A stretch of DNA of 64,000 nucleotides, taken from assembly GCA_963971575.1 (NCBI GenBank), contig OZ020625.1:26375253-26439252 (forward strand). The letters are read 5' to 3'. Every line of letters begins with the position of its first letter. Within the stretch, counting starts at the first letter, position 1. Source of the stretch: Liopterus haemorrhoidalis. Taxonomy: Eukaryota; Arthropoda; Insecta; Coleoptera; Dytiscidae. Shown here one piece after another: positions 27,101 through 36,365 of this stretch. Made by a program: the position numbers and the translations under genes. The notes under the pieces are model-generated. The model did no database searches. It worked only from the letters and a program-made list of their open reading frames with translations, and was not told the origin of the DNA.

Positions 27101-28963
27101 CGCGTTAGTGTGAGGAGACCTGATCGCTAGTCGTATCGCTACCGTGGCCGCCACCGCGGCCGCTTTGGTGTGTGGAATCCTTTACTATTTTAATTTATTT
27201 CAATGACTTCTCTTCTGCTATTAACACGAAATCTATTTTATATGCCAATGATTTGCACCTTATAACCAAATCATTGTCCCTACAACACATGCAACTTGTT
27301 TCTAGTGATAATTTATCTAAAGCAAAAGACTGGTTTCTATCAAATAAATTATCATTAAATGAGGAGAAAACGCAAAATTTATTAAAAACAAAAAACAGAT
27401 CATAACTAACTATAATAATCCGGATTGCATTAAATTTTATAATTCGTCTCAATTTGTAATAGGAAACTAGATCTGGTTACTTTGGTTACTTTTGTGGTGT
27501 AAACAGACTTTGTCGTATCCGTGTGAACCAATATTATGATAATATTATAAATGTATTGTCAATATGCAACATAAAAAAATTATGTGAAGAGTGAATTTTC
27601 ACACATTTCAGGATTTCGCAGGTATTTAGTAAGTGAATGATGATTATTTGGCCAAAACAAATTTTATGTTAAAATATTTTTTAATTAATTTTAATTCGAA
27701 TGCCTAATACCATTATTTGGGTTTCTAAATATTTGCTGTTTTTTTTTTATATTGGAAGGTTCATTAATATTTTGAAAATTGCGCCTACGGCTTCCATTGG
27801 TTGTTTAAGTCATAAACTCCGCCCCTCTGATTTCGTATACATTCAAACATAGAATTAAATTATAATTTCAACACTTCCCACTGGTTATTAAATTTACGAT
27901 TTTAAAAATTAAATGCAACATTTGCCAAAATATAACCAGAATTTTGACAAAATAATTTAAACAAAATAAAAATGCAAAAAAAAAACAGAAAAAATAAAAA
28001 TTGACGGGATTGGAACAGTAGTTTCTTACAGTAATTTCAACTCACGATGCGACAACCTTACCACTGTATTACGCAGGTTCACTCGTTTACTATGTTAAAT
28101 AACGGATTAAATATTTTACGTATTAGTTAAAAACACAAAAAATGCGTTATTTTCCGAAAACATAATCTGATCAAAAATTCCTGTTGTACTATTCCGGTTC
28201 ACACCAATGTACATTACTTAGAATTTTTTCAGATTTTTAGTTTAAACCATCTGGGCTACAGGGTGTGGGAACAAACATTTTTTTTGCACAATTTTAGCAA
28301 AAATATCCTCAAAATAATTTATTTTCCAAAAATAAAATTTTGATCGTTAATCCACGTACCAAGGGCTTTCATTTGATACCCTACTCAGAATTATAAAAAA
28401 AATTTTTTTTTTTTCGATGAGCTTATATTTGTTTATATTTTTAGGGGGATATGTTTTTTAGATGTTTTAGTATTTTTCCTATGTGCGGGTCAAAAAGTTG
28501 TATAAGCATGCCAAATTTCAACTCTCTAGGTTTAGCCGTTTGGCTACAATTTTTACCGAACAGACAGACGACAAAATGACGGTATAAGGGTTTTTTGGTC
28601 ATACCTACAAAACCCTAAAAATGAACTTTCCCTGTTAGTTACATATTACAAAATGAGACAGATAATAGTAACAGCCCTACGAATAAAGCAAATATAGATT
28701 TAATTTTCAGTAATTATGCAGAAATTATGGATTGTTTCTATATAAAATCTGCTAAAGTGTGTGGCTCCAAATCAGCTCAATTAATGCGAGAATTAACGGA
28801 TGGGGTTATGAAAAATTCCTTGCCTATTGATTGTCGGATGGGCAAAAATGGTCCTACTGTCAAAAAACTACCACAATCTGAAGCCTTGGAGAATCCAAGC
28901 TTAGTTAATAGGGCCAACAGAAAAGATACACAGGTAAAATCAATTTCAATTCTAATAAATTAG
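21101..28963 (+). CDS. 27 kDa hemolymph glycoprotein-like secreted protein (DUF1397-type)
   Basis: Seen: six exons, 21101-21164, 23092-23181, 23240-23360, 23534-23676, 23808-23913 and 28711-28963. All have consensus borders and total exactly 777 bp (258 residues plus stop). Exon 1 encodes a signal peptide (MYKLFIYKILFFNSFLLIF). The mature part is acidic, with spaced cysteines in LPNCSADELVNYLASLQAI, FKTCDAPSEKDLY, LIKGVDALYDKLCIEGSFKK, WPCFHEMNEEFRECTGPADW, EIMDCFYIKSAKVCGSKSAQ and PIDCRMG. Inference: this cysteine layout and length fit the insect 27 kDa hemolymph glycoprotein family, secreted and of unclear function. Exon 6 could alternatively splice at CAG|GTAAAA (28932), but reading through gives a stop 10 codons later. 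A MITE starts 7 bp after that stop. Introns 1 and 5 are swollen by transposons. Confidence 0.72.
21230..21780. repeat. Degenerate G-rich repeats with a hAT-like tip
   Basis: CAGGGCCGGATCTAGGG at 21287 resembles a hAT-type terminus. From 21420 to 21700 a roughly 40-bp motif with TTTTTCTTAGG(N)GGCTC recurs in decayed form. No coding content. In intron 1 of the 27 kDa-like gene. Confidence 0.4.
21780..21940 (+). pseudogene. Tc1-like transposase C-terminal scrap
   Basis: The plus strand reads MDQLIHQIRQIWKSLPKYAE, KLVESVPKRC, the last helix of Tc1-type transposases (ExVpQEWxxIPxxYxxxLIESMPRRC pattern). It is cut off by the element beginning at 21944. Confidence 0.6.
21944..22878 (-). mobile_element. 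TIR element carrying first exon of a YqaJ/SWIM-type gene, copy 1
   Basis: Ends ATAGGGGATAGGCAT and ATGCGTATCCCCTAT are inverted. On the minus strand a clean 44-codon ORF (about 22567-22433) begins [20 protein letters not shown] and ends EEIRGVKTDL. From memory of the family, this resembles the N-terminus of insect SWIM/YqaJ-type transposon proteins (pattern P-x-ID...AEIRGVK). An inverted, slightly truncated copy is at 48345-49260. Confidence 0.65.
23955..25710 (+). mobile_element. IS630/mariner-type element with long TIRs, split by a hAT
   Basis: Mirror-image ends of about 85 bp (GGGTGTTTTTTTTAGAGGTA at left; inverted to 25710). The transposase 3' half reads YQQDGATCHTARATIDLLKD, FGDRLISRFGPVN, then a hAT insertion, then WPPRSCGLTPLDYFLWGYVK, LDHLEDNIRRVIADIRPQM and NWTSRLDYIRASRGGHMPEI. 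The N-terminal half is missing. It lies in intron 5 of the 27 kDa-like gene. Confidence 0.85.
24173..25359. mobile_element. hAT MITE with subterminal ATCGATGTTT repeats
   Basis: The exact 8-bp duplication CTGTGAAT (24165-24172 and 25360-25367) and tips TAGGGATGGG / CAACCCTA define a hAT insertion. The outer 130 bp at each end is packed with ACATCGATGTTT-type motifs in both orientations. Such clustered subterminal repeats are usual transposase-binding arrays. The interior holds a divergent member of the CTGTTCC MITE family (tips at about 24640-24720 and 24860-25046). Confidence 0.88.
26184..27181 (+). mobile_element. Harbinger-type element with GC-rich TIRs and MADF relic
   Basis: Perfect inverted ends AGGATTCCACACACCAAAGC (continuing GGCCGCGGTGGCGGCCACGG) are flanked by TTA at 26181-26183 and 27182-27184, as for PIF/Harbinger. 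Inside, 26428-26573 reads MSKIDNLTEKIIDP, a stop, then HPDYKNIRKTNKVWNEIGKV, a MADF/Myb-SANT domain as found in the accessory gene of these elements. MITE copy e is nested at 26577-26975. The transposase is absent. Confidence 0.82.
26577..26975 (+). mobile_element. CAGTCTGTTCC MITE, copy e
   Basis: Begins AGTCTGTTCCAAACGGTTAG, ends TTTGAAACAGACTG. Inserted within the MADF relic of the Harbinger-type element. Confidence 0.85.
27579..28616 (+). mobile_element. R1 tRNA-module element, copy A
   Basis: About 1 kb. One end carries the hairpin GTGAATTTTCAC and then TTTCAGGATTTCGCAGGTAT; the other ends ATACCTACAAAACCCT. The outermost AGGGTTT(T)G(C/T)AGGTAT motifs are inverted copies. An internal tRNA-like module is on the minus strand at 28085-28001. 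No ORF. Related copies: 33204-33905 (partial, inverted), 45898-46954, 53960-54866 and 61969-63027 (inverted). Confidence 0.8.
28001..28087 (-). other. tRNA-like module in R1 copy A
   Basis: Minus strand: CCTGCGTAATACAGTGGTAA (A-box-like) and TGTTCCAATCCCGTC (B-box-like), followed by T-rich sequence resembling a Pol III stop. The same module type is in copy B. The cloverleaf is too imperfect for a functional tRNA call. Confidence 0.6.
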
Positions 28964-28969
28964 TTAGTA

Positions 28970-29376
28970 CAGTCTGTTCCAAACGGTTAGGCGGAACTAG
29001 ATTTTGCAATCTAGTTACTTTCATCGTTTAAATCGTGCTTTTCGACCGTTTTGTTTAAGCTTTGTAAATCATACTTACAATAAACATTTTTTGGTTAAGG
29101 TTAATATAATTTTAAAATGTCATTTTCTTTATATTTTGATTTTTTGTGTCATTCTTAATACAAATTTCCCATTTATTTATTTTTTTGTCAATAAAATAAG
29201 TAAAAAAAATATTAAATTTTGACATATGTCATTCGTTTCCATGGCTTCATTGTTGGAATTTTAAATTTTAACATTCCAACATGAAAAATGAAATAACCCA
29301 AGCAAGGTCCCTTCTCGTGACAACCTAAAAGAACGAAATTCCCATTTAGTTCCGCCTAACCGTTTGGAACAGACTG
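28970..29376 (+). mobile_element. CAGTCTGTTCC MITE, copy f, just after a stop codon
   Basis: TA-flanked, complete. It starts 7 bp beyond the last codon of the 27 kDa-like gene and brings an AATAAA at 29079-29084, which could serve that gene's transcript. Confidence 0.85.
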
Positions 29377-29785
29377 TATTGGTCGATAGCGTTTAATCTT
29401 AAGCCAGTGGTACTCAAACTACGTCCAGCGGAACACTTGTGGCGTTCTCCTTACTTCTTTAAAGCCCAGTCTTTCCACCTTGAGGTGAACCTCTAGGTAA
29501 CTATCTGACAGATAAGGTTATGTGATACTTTCTGTGCTGAATAAATGTCATCCCGTCTTTCAATACAAATGTATCTATCGGATTGGGCTCAACAGCGCTA
29601 TGAAGTGACGCCAAGCGGACTATAACTGAACTAAGCGAAACGAGTAATAGTTTATTGTTTACATCTGGTTTACATGTGTTTTCTCGTGTAGTTTGTATTG
29701 CTTTTAAAAGTTAGTGTTGCAGTTTGTTTGTTATATTAACTTTTGATAGCAATTATTATTCTTTTTTATATTACTTTATGTTATA

Positions 29786-29899
29786 ATGAGTTATTATAAC
29801 ACAAATTGGTGTGTGTTTGGCTGTCACTCTAGAAAAGGAAGTAACAAAAATATTTACTTCCACTATTTTCCAAATGAGAAACAATTTGTGAACTGTTAA
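29786..29899 (+). pseudogene. THAP zinc-finger N-terminal fragment 1
   Basis: MSYYNTNWCVFGCHSRKGSN is followed by IYFHYFPNEKQF, then a stop. The C-x2-4-C pair, a histidine and FP match the opening of THAP C2CH DNA-binding domains; the later C and H are lost. Confidence 0.65.
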
Positions 29900-30010
29900 T
29901 AAATTTGGTGCTGTGGAAGTGATAATAACAAACTAGTATTTATTAAACAAATTAAATAAAAAACAAACACTAAATTATAAAAATCCTTCTCGAACATAAT
30001 TAAATATCTA

Positions 30011-30711
30011 CCCGGGTAATTTTAATGCAGAATTAGGGCAAGCGGTCTCAAATTCTGTACGCAGCTTTTCTAATACATTTTCACTGAACTTTCAGTGCCT
30101 GCTTTTGTTTTTAATCAATTTATTTAGGCAAGGAGTTTCTAACAGAGGTTTCGGTTCATACTGTTGTAAGACAGGTTTCTTAAAAGTAGACCACTGGCAT
30201 TTTAAATCTGTGCTGGTTAATATTTCCATACTCAATATATTGTTTCTGGAACAAAAAGTAAAACCAACAGAAACCACACAAAAAAAAAGATAAATCAAAT
30301 ATTTCACAATCAATCAATGCCCTGATCTTGGCTTCTTTCATTTTGGTTTGTTAACCACCTGGCACAAAATAATAGGATAGCTGAAATGTGTTTGCATGTA
30401 GTTCCTGCTTTACATGTGCAGGACATATTTAAAACTTCAACATCATTACTAAATTTTAATTTCCCAGTGACTTCGTGAGGTGGTGTTCTCAAACTGCTTG
30501 TTTGTAAACATAACCCACATATGTCGACATGCTCATCATTTTTGTCCAAAATTCCGCACAACATAAGATTTCCGGCGTTTAACAACTCTTCTCCTTCAAC
30601 TACACACCTAGAAGAAGGTGTTGCACTTAAAAAAATTGAATAATTTAATAAGGATAGCTGTTTATTATCCATTGCAAATCGATGATTTAACATGTAAACA
30701 AATATGGACAA
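30011..30711 (-). pseudogene. SWIM zinc-finger transposon protein relic
   Basis: First part (30711-30310): SRCVVEGEELLNAGNLMLCG, VDICGLCLQTSSLRTPPHEV, then a SWIM finger CTCKAGTTCKHISAILLF (CxC...CxH). After a gap or intron near 30240 it resumes TDLKCQWSTFKKPVLQQYEP, KPLLETPCLNKL, an in-frame stop, then KFSENVLEKLRTEFETACPN. This is an insect SWIM-type uncharacterised family spread by transposons. The stop suggests decay. The same blocks recur at 32087-32262, 34600-34770 and 63140-63330. Confidence 0.65.
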
Positions 30712-31175
30712 CTTTCACATTACTCGTTTCAATCAGCTGTTCACAGCGCTCGTAGCGCCGCCATCGGGCATTGTTGTATCCGATAGTTATCTAACGGCTA
30801 ATGAGACTGACGTATTGAATTCACTGATTGGTAATGACATTTATTCGGCAGATGAACTGTTCGCTACTGCACATATGTATATAATTCATATAATTTTGTT
30901 TCAGAATACCATTTGCATCTTTATCTTCAATGTCTTCAAAATGTTTTGAATATGAGGAAAAAACTAAAAAGACGATATAAGATCGAAAAAGTTTATTTTC
31001 ATAATCCTATGTATAATTGATTTATTATAATTCTTAATATAATCTATTATAAAATTGAAATATACAAACTTTTAAAACAAAATATTGTCTTTTTTTAAAA
31101 GTTTGCAAGTTTGAATACAAAGTCAACCCCTGAATATGTAACCCTTAAATTAAAATAACTTAAAATTAATATTAA

Positions 31176-34100
31176 CTATTTTTTTGATCCACCAAAACCT
31201 GAAAATCCCATTATAGCATTAAGCTCATTTTTTTGTTCATTATTATCTTCTAACATTTCTTCAAGTTTTCTTTTCTTCTCTTGTCTTTTTTCTCTTCGAT
31301 ATTCTTTTAGTCGTTCTTCTTCCTCGGCTAATTCTTGCATACGAAGGCTCATGTCATAATCTTTTTTCTTTTCTTCAATTTTTTTTTTATTTTGTTGAAA
31401 TCTACTACGTACTTGATCTAATGTGCTTCTTTCTATCCTCATTGACATACCTATAAAAAAAATAATAATGTGGCTAGTACATGACTTTCTGAATCAGTGA
31501 CAGCCGGTGAAATTTTTAGATATGGGTGTTACATGAACATAAAAGAAAAAAAAAACGTTTCTATACTCAGTTCAAAATCAAGAAGTAGTAATCATGCAAT
31601 GTTCACGTAATAATTTTGTCGAATTCTCGTCATTCGTTGGCTGTTGAGCACTTAAATTTATGCGACAGCCAATAGGGATTTGCAGCTAAGCACCCTACCA
31701 TCTGGTGAGCGTTTCATGAACTTGTGTACATCAGATAACATTTCGTTTTGTGTATTGGTTTTGTATGAAGTTTGTTTTTAAAGTTTTATTATAATCATTG
31801 AAAAATGTATAATACATATTGTTGTGTGCCTATGTGCAATTCATTGAAAAGAAGAAACCCGGAAATATCGTTTCATTTGTTTCCACCAATATCAGACACC
31901 GTATAGTTCGAAACAAAATTGGGAAAGCAAGAGGTTAGGAATCGACGCGATGTTTAGATAAACAATTTAAAAATTGGAAAAAAAGTGAGCCCTTATATCA
32001 AAGTTTGCTCATTACATTTTAATGATAGTGACTACAAAAAATATTTTCAATTTTGTATTTATTATCGCATATCTTGAAAATTCCTGTTATTGTGTGTGGG
32101 TTTGTAATGCACAAGTTTGTAGGCATAATGCATAAATCTTTATGAACTCTCTGTTTTTTTCAGTGACTCCACACAATATTATATGCCCAGCATTGTAGAT
32201 TTCTACCCCTTGGTAAACAACACGGGAATTATTATTTCCCCCAATATAGTTAAAATAATCGACAATGGAAAACCGCCATAACTTAAAACCAGATCACGAA
32301 ATGTAGTATTTTAGATGTTTACAAGTAATGTCACTTCACAAAATCAGAAAATCCCAAACAATTAATTATTTTTTGTCGTTTTTTGATACACTTTTCGCTA
32401 TTATTTACTAGTAAATGTCAAGTGGTATCTGATTTAGAATGGTTTCAAAAAAATCCGCGTGGCGCTACGATCTTAAAATGTTTCCCCTACAGAGTAGTGA
32501 CTTCAATCTTTCACGTGATTATAAAATCAAATAATCTATAATATGCATTATTATTATTATTATTATATAATAGGCCAACGTGTGTCCTTGCGTAGGTGCG
32601 TGTGCGTGTTTGTCGTCTAAAATCTAAAACAATTGAAGCAAGATTCCGAAATGTAACGAAATATTCCGAAGCTTACCGAAGTATATATTGACATATAACG
32701 CGTAATAATAATAGTTGTTCATTGATCTGTTTACACAAAAATAATATAAATTAAAATTATTATAGTGCGTTCGAAGGTGAGTTTGCAGTACAGCTCTTCT
32801 GGAAAATGGGAGCGGTGTTGCCAAATGTTGTAAAAGTGTCAAATGTTTCAATTATAATAATATGAAAAACTCGTATGATTTACAAAAATCAACTCTTATA
32901 AAACTCAAAATAACACTCAACAAAAACAAATAGGCATTTGTAGAATACTGCGTCTTCACAGATCAGCGCGTTTTAGAGCTGGCAACGTCGACAAGCAAGA
33001 AAAGGATAGTGTCATTGTGTAAACCTATTAGAGAGTATGAAAAAGAACTACTCCATATGCTCTGTACTGCAAACTCACCTTTGAACGCACTATAGTAGCA
33101 GAATAATAATTATTTAAAAAAATATTTGGTTTCGCTGAAAGTATGTAAGAAAAATGTGACTTTCTTTTCTTTATTATTATGTTTTCAATGCTTTATCATT
33201 TTTAGGGTTTTGTAGGTATGACCAAAAAACCCTTATACCGTCATTTTGTCGTCTGTCTGTCTGTTCGGTAAAAATTGTAGCCAAACGGCTAAACCTAGAG
33301 TTGAAATTTGGCATGCTTATACAACTTTTTGACCCGCACATAGGAAAAATACTAAAACATCTAAAAAACATATCCTCCTAAAAATATAAACAAATATATG
33401 CTCATCGAAAAAAAAAATATTTTTTTATAATTCTGTGTAGGGTATCAAATGAAAGCCCTTGGTACGTGGATTAACGATAAAAAATTTATTTTTGCAAAAT
33501 AAATTATTTTGAGGCGATTTTTGCCAAAATTGTGAAAAAATTTTTTTGTCCCACACCCTGTAGCCCAGATGGTTTAAACTAAAAATCTGAAAAAATTCTA
33601 AGTAATGTACATTGGTGTGAACCGGAATAGTACAACAGGAATTTTTGATCAGAATATTTTTCGGAAAATAACGCATTTTTTGTTTTTAACTAAAATATGT
33701 AAAATATTTAATCGACTATTTAACATAATAAGCGAGTGAACCTGCCTAGTACAGTGGTAACGTTGTCGCTTCGTGAGTTGAAACTACTGTAAGAAACTAC
33801 TGTTCGAATCCCGTCAATTTTTATTTTTTCTGTTTTTTTTTGCATTTTTATTTTGTTTAAATTATTTTGTCAAAATTCTAGTTATATTTTGGCAAATGTT
33901 GCTTTGAAATAATGTAATTCAAATAGTTTAAATGTATTTGAAATACAAGAATTATTTGAAATACTTCTAAAGTAATTAAAATACTGAAATTTTCAGACAA
34001 CAAATATCAAACACAAATACCAAGGAGAAAGTATTTCCAAATCCAAATACCAAGAGCATTTTTGTGAAGTATTTGAAATACAATAATTCAAATACCAGAA

Positions 34101-35536
34101 AGTATTTGAAATACTTTTTCAAATACTTTATTTCAAATATTCCCACCTTTGTTTGATCTACATTATAAGGGATTTGCAGCTAAGCACCCTACCATCTGGT
34201 GAGCGTTTCATGAACTTGTGTACATCAGATAACATTTCGTTTTGTGTATTGGTTTTGTATGAAGTTTGTTTTTAAAGTTTTATTATAATCATTGAAAAAT
34301 GTATAATACATATTGTTGTGTGCCTACTAATAGATTGATTATTCATTGAAAAGAAGAAACCCGGAAATATCGTTTCATTTGTTTCCACTAATATCAGACA
34401 CCGTACGGTTCGAAACAAAATTGGGAAAGCAAGAGGTTAGGAATCGACGCGATGTTTAGATATACAATTTAAAAATTGGAAAAAAAGTGAGCCCTTATAT
34501 CAAAGTTTGCTCATTACATTTTAATGATAGTGACTACAAAAAATATTTTCAATTTTGTATTTATTATCGCATAGTTTGAAAATTCATGTTATTGTGTGTG
34601 GGTTTGTAATGCACAAGTCTCTAGGCATAATGCATAAATCTTTATGAACTCTCTGTTTTTTTCAGTGACTCCACACAATATTATATGCCCAGCATTGTAG
34701 ATTTCTACCCCTTGGTAAACAACACGGGAATTATTTCCCCCAATATATTTAAAATAATCGACAATGGAAAATCGCCATAACTTAAAACCAGATCACAAAA
34801 TGTAGTATTTTAGATGTTTACAAGTGTTGTCACTTCACAAAATCAGAAAATCCCAAACAATTATTTATTTTTTGTCGTTTTTTGATACACTTTTCGCTAT
34901 TATTTACTAGTAAATGTCAAGTGGTATCTGATTTAGAATGGTTTCAAAAAAATCCGCGTGGCGCTACGATCTTAAAATTTTTCCCGTATAATCCAGAAAT
35001 ACTTGCAAGGAATTTATATAAAAATTTTGTAAACATTAGGGCAAATGAAATGGTACTAAAAGAATAACAAAATAAAGAATAGTGAAATAAGAAAAATAGG
35101 ACTACCCAGATCATGGAAAAATGGGGGACAAAATGGAAAAATAAATAAGAATGGATAGTTTTTAAGACAATGAGGGCAATATAAATTGTAAAATTTCAGA
35201 TATTTATATAATATTACCTAAATTTCGCTGATGTTTCTTTCCGTTGATATGATCCAAGAAATTAATACTATCCTTAACAACGCAATCGCAAACATTGCAA
35301 TAATATCCTCCAGACTGACTCGTTGGTGTATTTTTATTAATAACAACACTCTTTCCAAGTTTAGAATCTAAATCAACTTTATATTCTCGCTGTTTTAATA
35401 ATTCACGTTTAGTAGGTATTGTTTTCTTATTAGATTCATCATCATCTTCTTCTTCTCCTTTAAGACGCTCAGCAGCTAATCTTTCATACTCTTCACGATC
35501 CCATTTTCTTCTATGATCATCAGGCCGTTGCGACAT
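31176..35536 (-). CDS. ZMAT2: ZMAT2/Snu23, U4/U6.U5 tri-snRNP zinc-finger protein
   Basis: Seen: exons 35536-35218 and 31450-31176, joined in phase (594 bp, 197 residues; human about 199). N-terminus [21 protein letters not shown] conserved block [20 protein letters not shown] is followed by the matrin-type C2H2 finger [26 protein letters not shown]. After the splice come [17 protein letters not shown], a lysine/glutamate coiled coil and the tail [11 protein letters not shown]. Known: ZMAT2 (yeast Snu23) is a nuclear spliceosomal protein of the B complex. A TTTGTAG|GC acceptor 5 bp before the ATG suggests a 5'-UTR intron. AATAAA signals lie about 150 bp past the stop. The 3.8-kb intron holds two THAP/SWIM modules, a TIR element and an R1 copy. 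Very sure. Confidence 0.95.
31805..31906 (+). pseudogene. THAP zinc-finger N-terminal fragment 2
   Basis: [20 protein letters not shown] is followed by ISFHLFPPI and a stop. The Cys pair and the H-x-FP signature of THAP are intact, then truncated. Confidence 0.62.
32087..32262 (-). pseudogene. SWIM-family protein fragment 2
   Basis: [14 protein letters not shown] and [11 protein letters not shown] align with NAGNLMLCGILDKN and ICGLCLQTSSL of the longer relic at 30011-30711. It stops before the zinc finger. Confidence 0.6.
32763..33092. mobile_element. TIR element with GTGCGTTCGAAGGTGAGTTT ends
   Basis: About 33-bp inverted ends (left TAGTGCGTTCGAAGGTGAGT, right mirrored with CTCACCTTTGAACGCACTA) next to TA. 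Non-coding, in the ZMAT2 intron. Confidence 0.75.
33204..33905 (-). mobile_element. R1 tRNA-module element, copy B (hairpin end lost)
   Basis: Starts AGGGTTTTGTAGGTATGACC and is inverted relative to copy A. Truncated after the AAATGTTG segment. The tRNA-like module at 33731-33817 is the same type as in copy A. Confidence 0.78.
33731..33817 (+). other. tRNA-like module in R1 copy B
   Basis: CCTGCCTAGTACAGTGGTAA (A-box-like) and ACTGTTCGAATCCCGTC (good B box), followed by TTTTTATTTTTTCTGTTTTT. Not a confident functional tRNA. Confidence 0.6.
33908..34150. mobile_element. hAT-type fragment with TATTTGAAATAC repeats
   Basis: At least six GTATTTGAAATAC-like motifs in both orientations are followed by an end reading CCCACCTTTG. 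Clustered subterminal motifs and the CAAAGGTGGG tip suggest a hAT-derived MITE end. Confidence 0.45.
34168..34984. mobile_element. THAP + SWIM relic, module 3
   Basis: A second copy of 31674-32487 in the same orientation, about 2.5 kb away. The THAP start at 34299 is broken: the second cysteine is lost by a small replacement (CCVPTNRL) and a stop follows. SWIM-family remnants are at about 34770-34600 on the minus strand. Confidence 0.6.
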
Positions 35537-36365
35537 CTTGCCTACAAACAAAAAAAACAATTTTTTCAACACAAACTTCATAAAACTATTATAAAATTAA
35601 TAAGAAAGGTTTAAAATGTGATTAAAAGGGGCAAAACTTTACTTAACTACTTCTATCTACATTTTTATCCAAGCAAAGTAGTTTTTATTGGGTCTAATTA
35701 TAAGAATAAAACAATATCGTTCAAAATATTTTTGAAGTTTAAATAGAGCCCTTCGGGTTCTTCTGTACTGGATTCCTTACCAAAATAACCTAACCTAATG
35801 GCTTTAGAATATGGAACTATAGGTTGTTAAGTAAATTTGGGCCAAGAAAGTTTTAAAAAAGTGTTTGAATATTTATTTTACGTTAAAACGATATAAATTT
35901 TAACATAACCTAAATTTGTCAAGCTTATATTGTTCAAAATTATATAAAATACCATTTATAACATTTATTTAAACAATATTTCCATAAAAAAAATTACCTA
36001 TTAATAATTTTTACTCAAACTTTAATTAATTTTAATTATAAGTTGTTTTGAAATTACTTTCTGTCACTTTATTACCAACTTTATAACAAAAAAATATTAC
36101 CAACAATTCTTAAATGTCATTCTAATATTGATTGAAAATATAGTTAATTAACAGTTAAAAACTAATATTTTAGTTTTAAATTACGTATTTTATCAGTTTT
36201 CATTAAAGCCGGTAGTTTTTGTTTAGTTTTATGGAAAATTTTTATCAAAAATTGCAGTGCGTATTTCTAACCTATAAAGTGTCAAATTTTCTTTATTGTG
36301 TGTTAATTTTGTATTAATTATTAATTGTAATATCACTTTTTTTTATTGAAAAGTGATTTTTTAAA
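35537..36365. promoter_or_regulatory. Divergent promoter region ZMAT2 / ECM29
   Basis: 829 bp between divergent start codons with no repeat I recognise. TGTCATTC lies at 36116 and TGTCAAATTT at 36280, about 85 bp before the ECM29 ATG, matching the motif near other starts. A CCTACCTGC-type CpG island is not present; the region is AT-rich. Confidence 0.4.

Larger units (their letters stand above)
25860..27445 (+). pseudogene. LINE reverse-transcriptase fragment, split by an inserted element
   Basis: Read piecewise: CLFTFLDFSKAFDLM, IIYGVPQGSILGPL (RT motif B), then a TTA-flanked element, then IYFNDFSSAINTKSILYAND (a YxDD box with the first Asp changed to Asn) and SKAKDWFLSNKLSLNEEKTQ. Several frame breaks; catalytically dead. 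In intron 5 of the 27 kDa-like gene. Confidence 0.8.
27438..28667. mobile_element. MITE with GTCTCAATTTGTAATA ends, copy 2, split by the R1 element
   Basis: The left part 27438-27578 and right part 28617-28667 rejoin across an A-tract to give the same sequence as 5375-5600 and 59917-60102 (CAACATAAAAAATGAACTTT on the opposite strand there). The inserted DNA is the tRNA-module element at 27579-28616. Confidence 0.8.
29550..30800. mobile_element. THAP + SWIM convergent gene relic, module 1
   Basis: A plus-strand THAP fragment (29786-29899) and a minus-strand SWIM protein relic (30711-30011) face each other. The outer parts are loosely inverted: GAAACGAGTAATAGTTTATTGTTTACAT-like at 29637 mirrors CATGTAAACAA...ATTACTCGTTTC at 30691-30731. 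This suggests one two-gene DNA element with promoters in its arms. Confidence 0.5.
31674..32487. mobile_element. THAP + SWIM convergent gene relic, module 2
   Basis: About 815 bp, nearly identical to 34168-34984. The plus strand has a THAP start (31805-31906); the minus strand has a SWIM-family block (32262-32087) reading [39 protein letters not shown], stop. Inserted in the ZMAT2 intron. Confidence 0.6.

Noticed and set aside
28001..28087. Calling the tRNA-like modules functional tRNA genes
   Set aside because: Acceptor and anticodon stems do not pair well by eye and all sit inside a transposable repeat; listed only as tRNA-like modules.
30704..30949. 81-codon plus-strand ORF at the outer edge of THAP/SWIM module 1
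   Set aside because: It overlaps the start region of the minus-strand SWIM relic and shows no family motif.
33204..33905. ORFs inside R1 copies (for example 33177-33371, 33425-33676, 62079-62489)
   Set aside because: They are read-through of the repeat, differ in length between copies and match no protein family.
35204..35581. Starting ZMAT2 at the upstream ATG ([12 protein letters not shown])
   Set aside because: That stretch reads as intron sequence ending TTTGTAG. The conserved family start is MSQRPDD at 35536.
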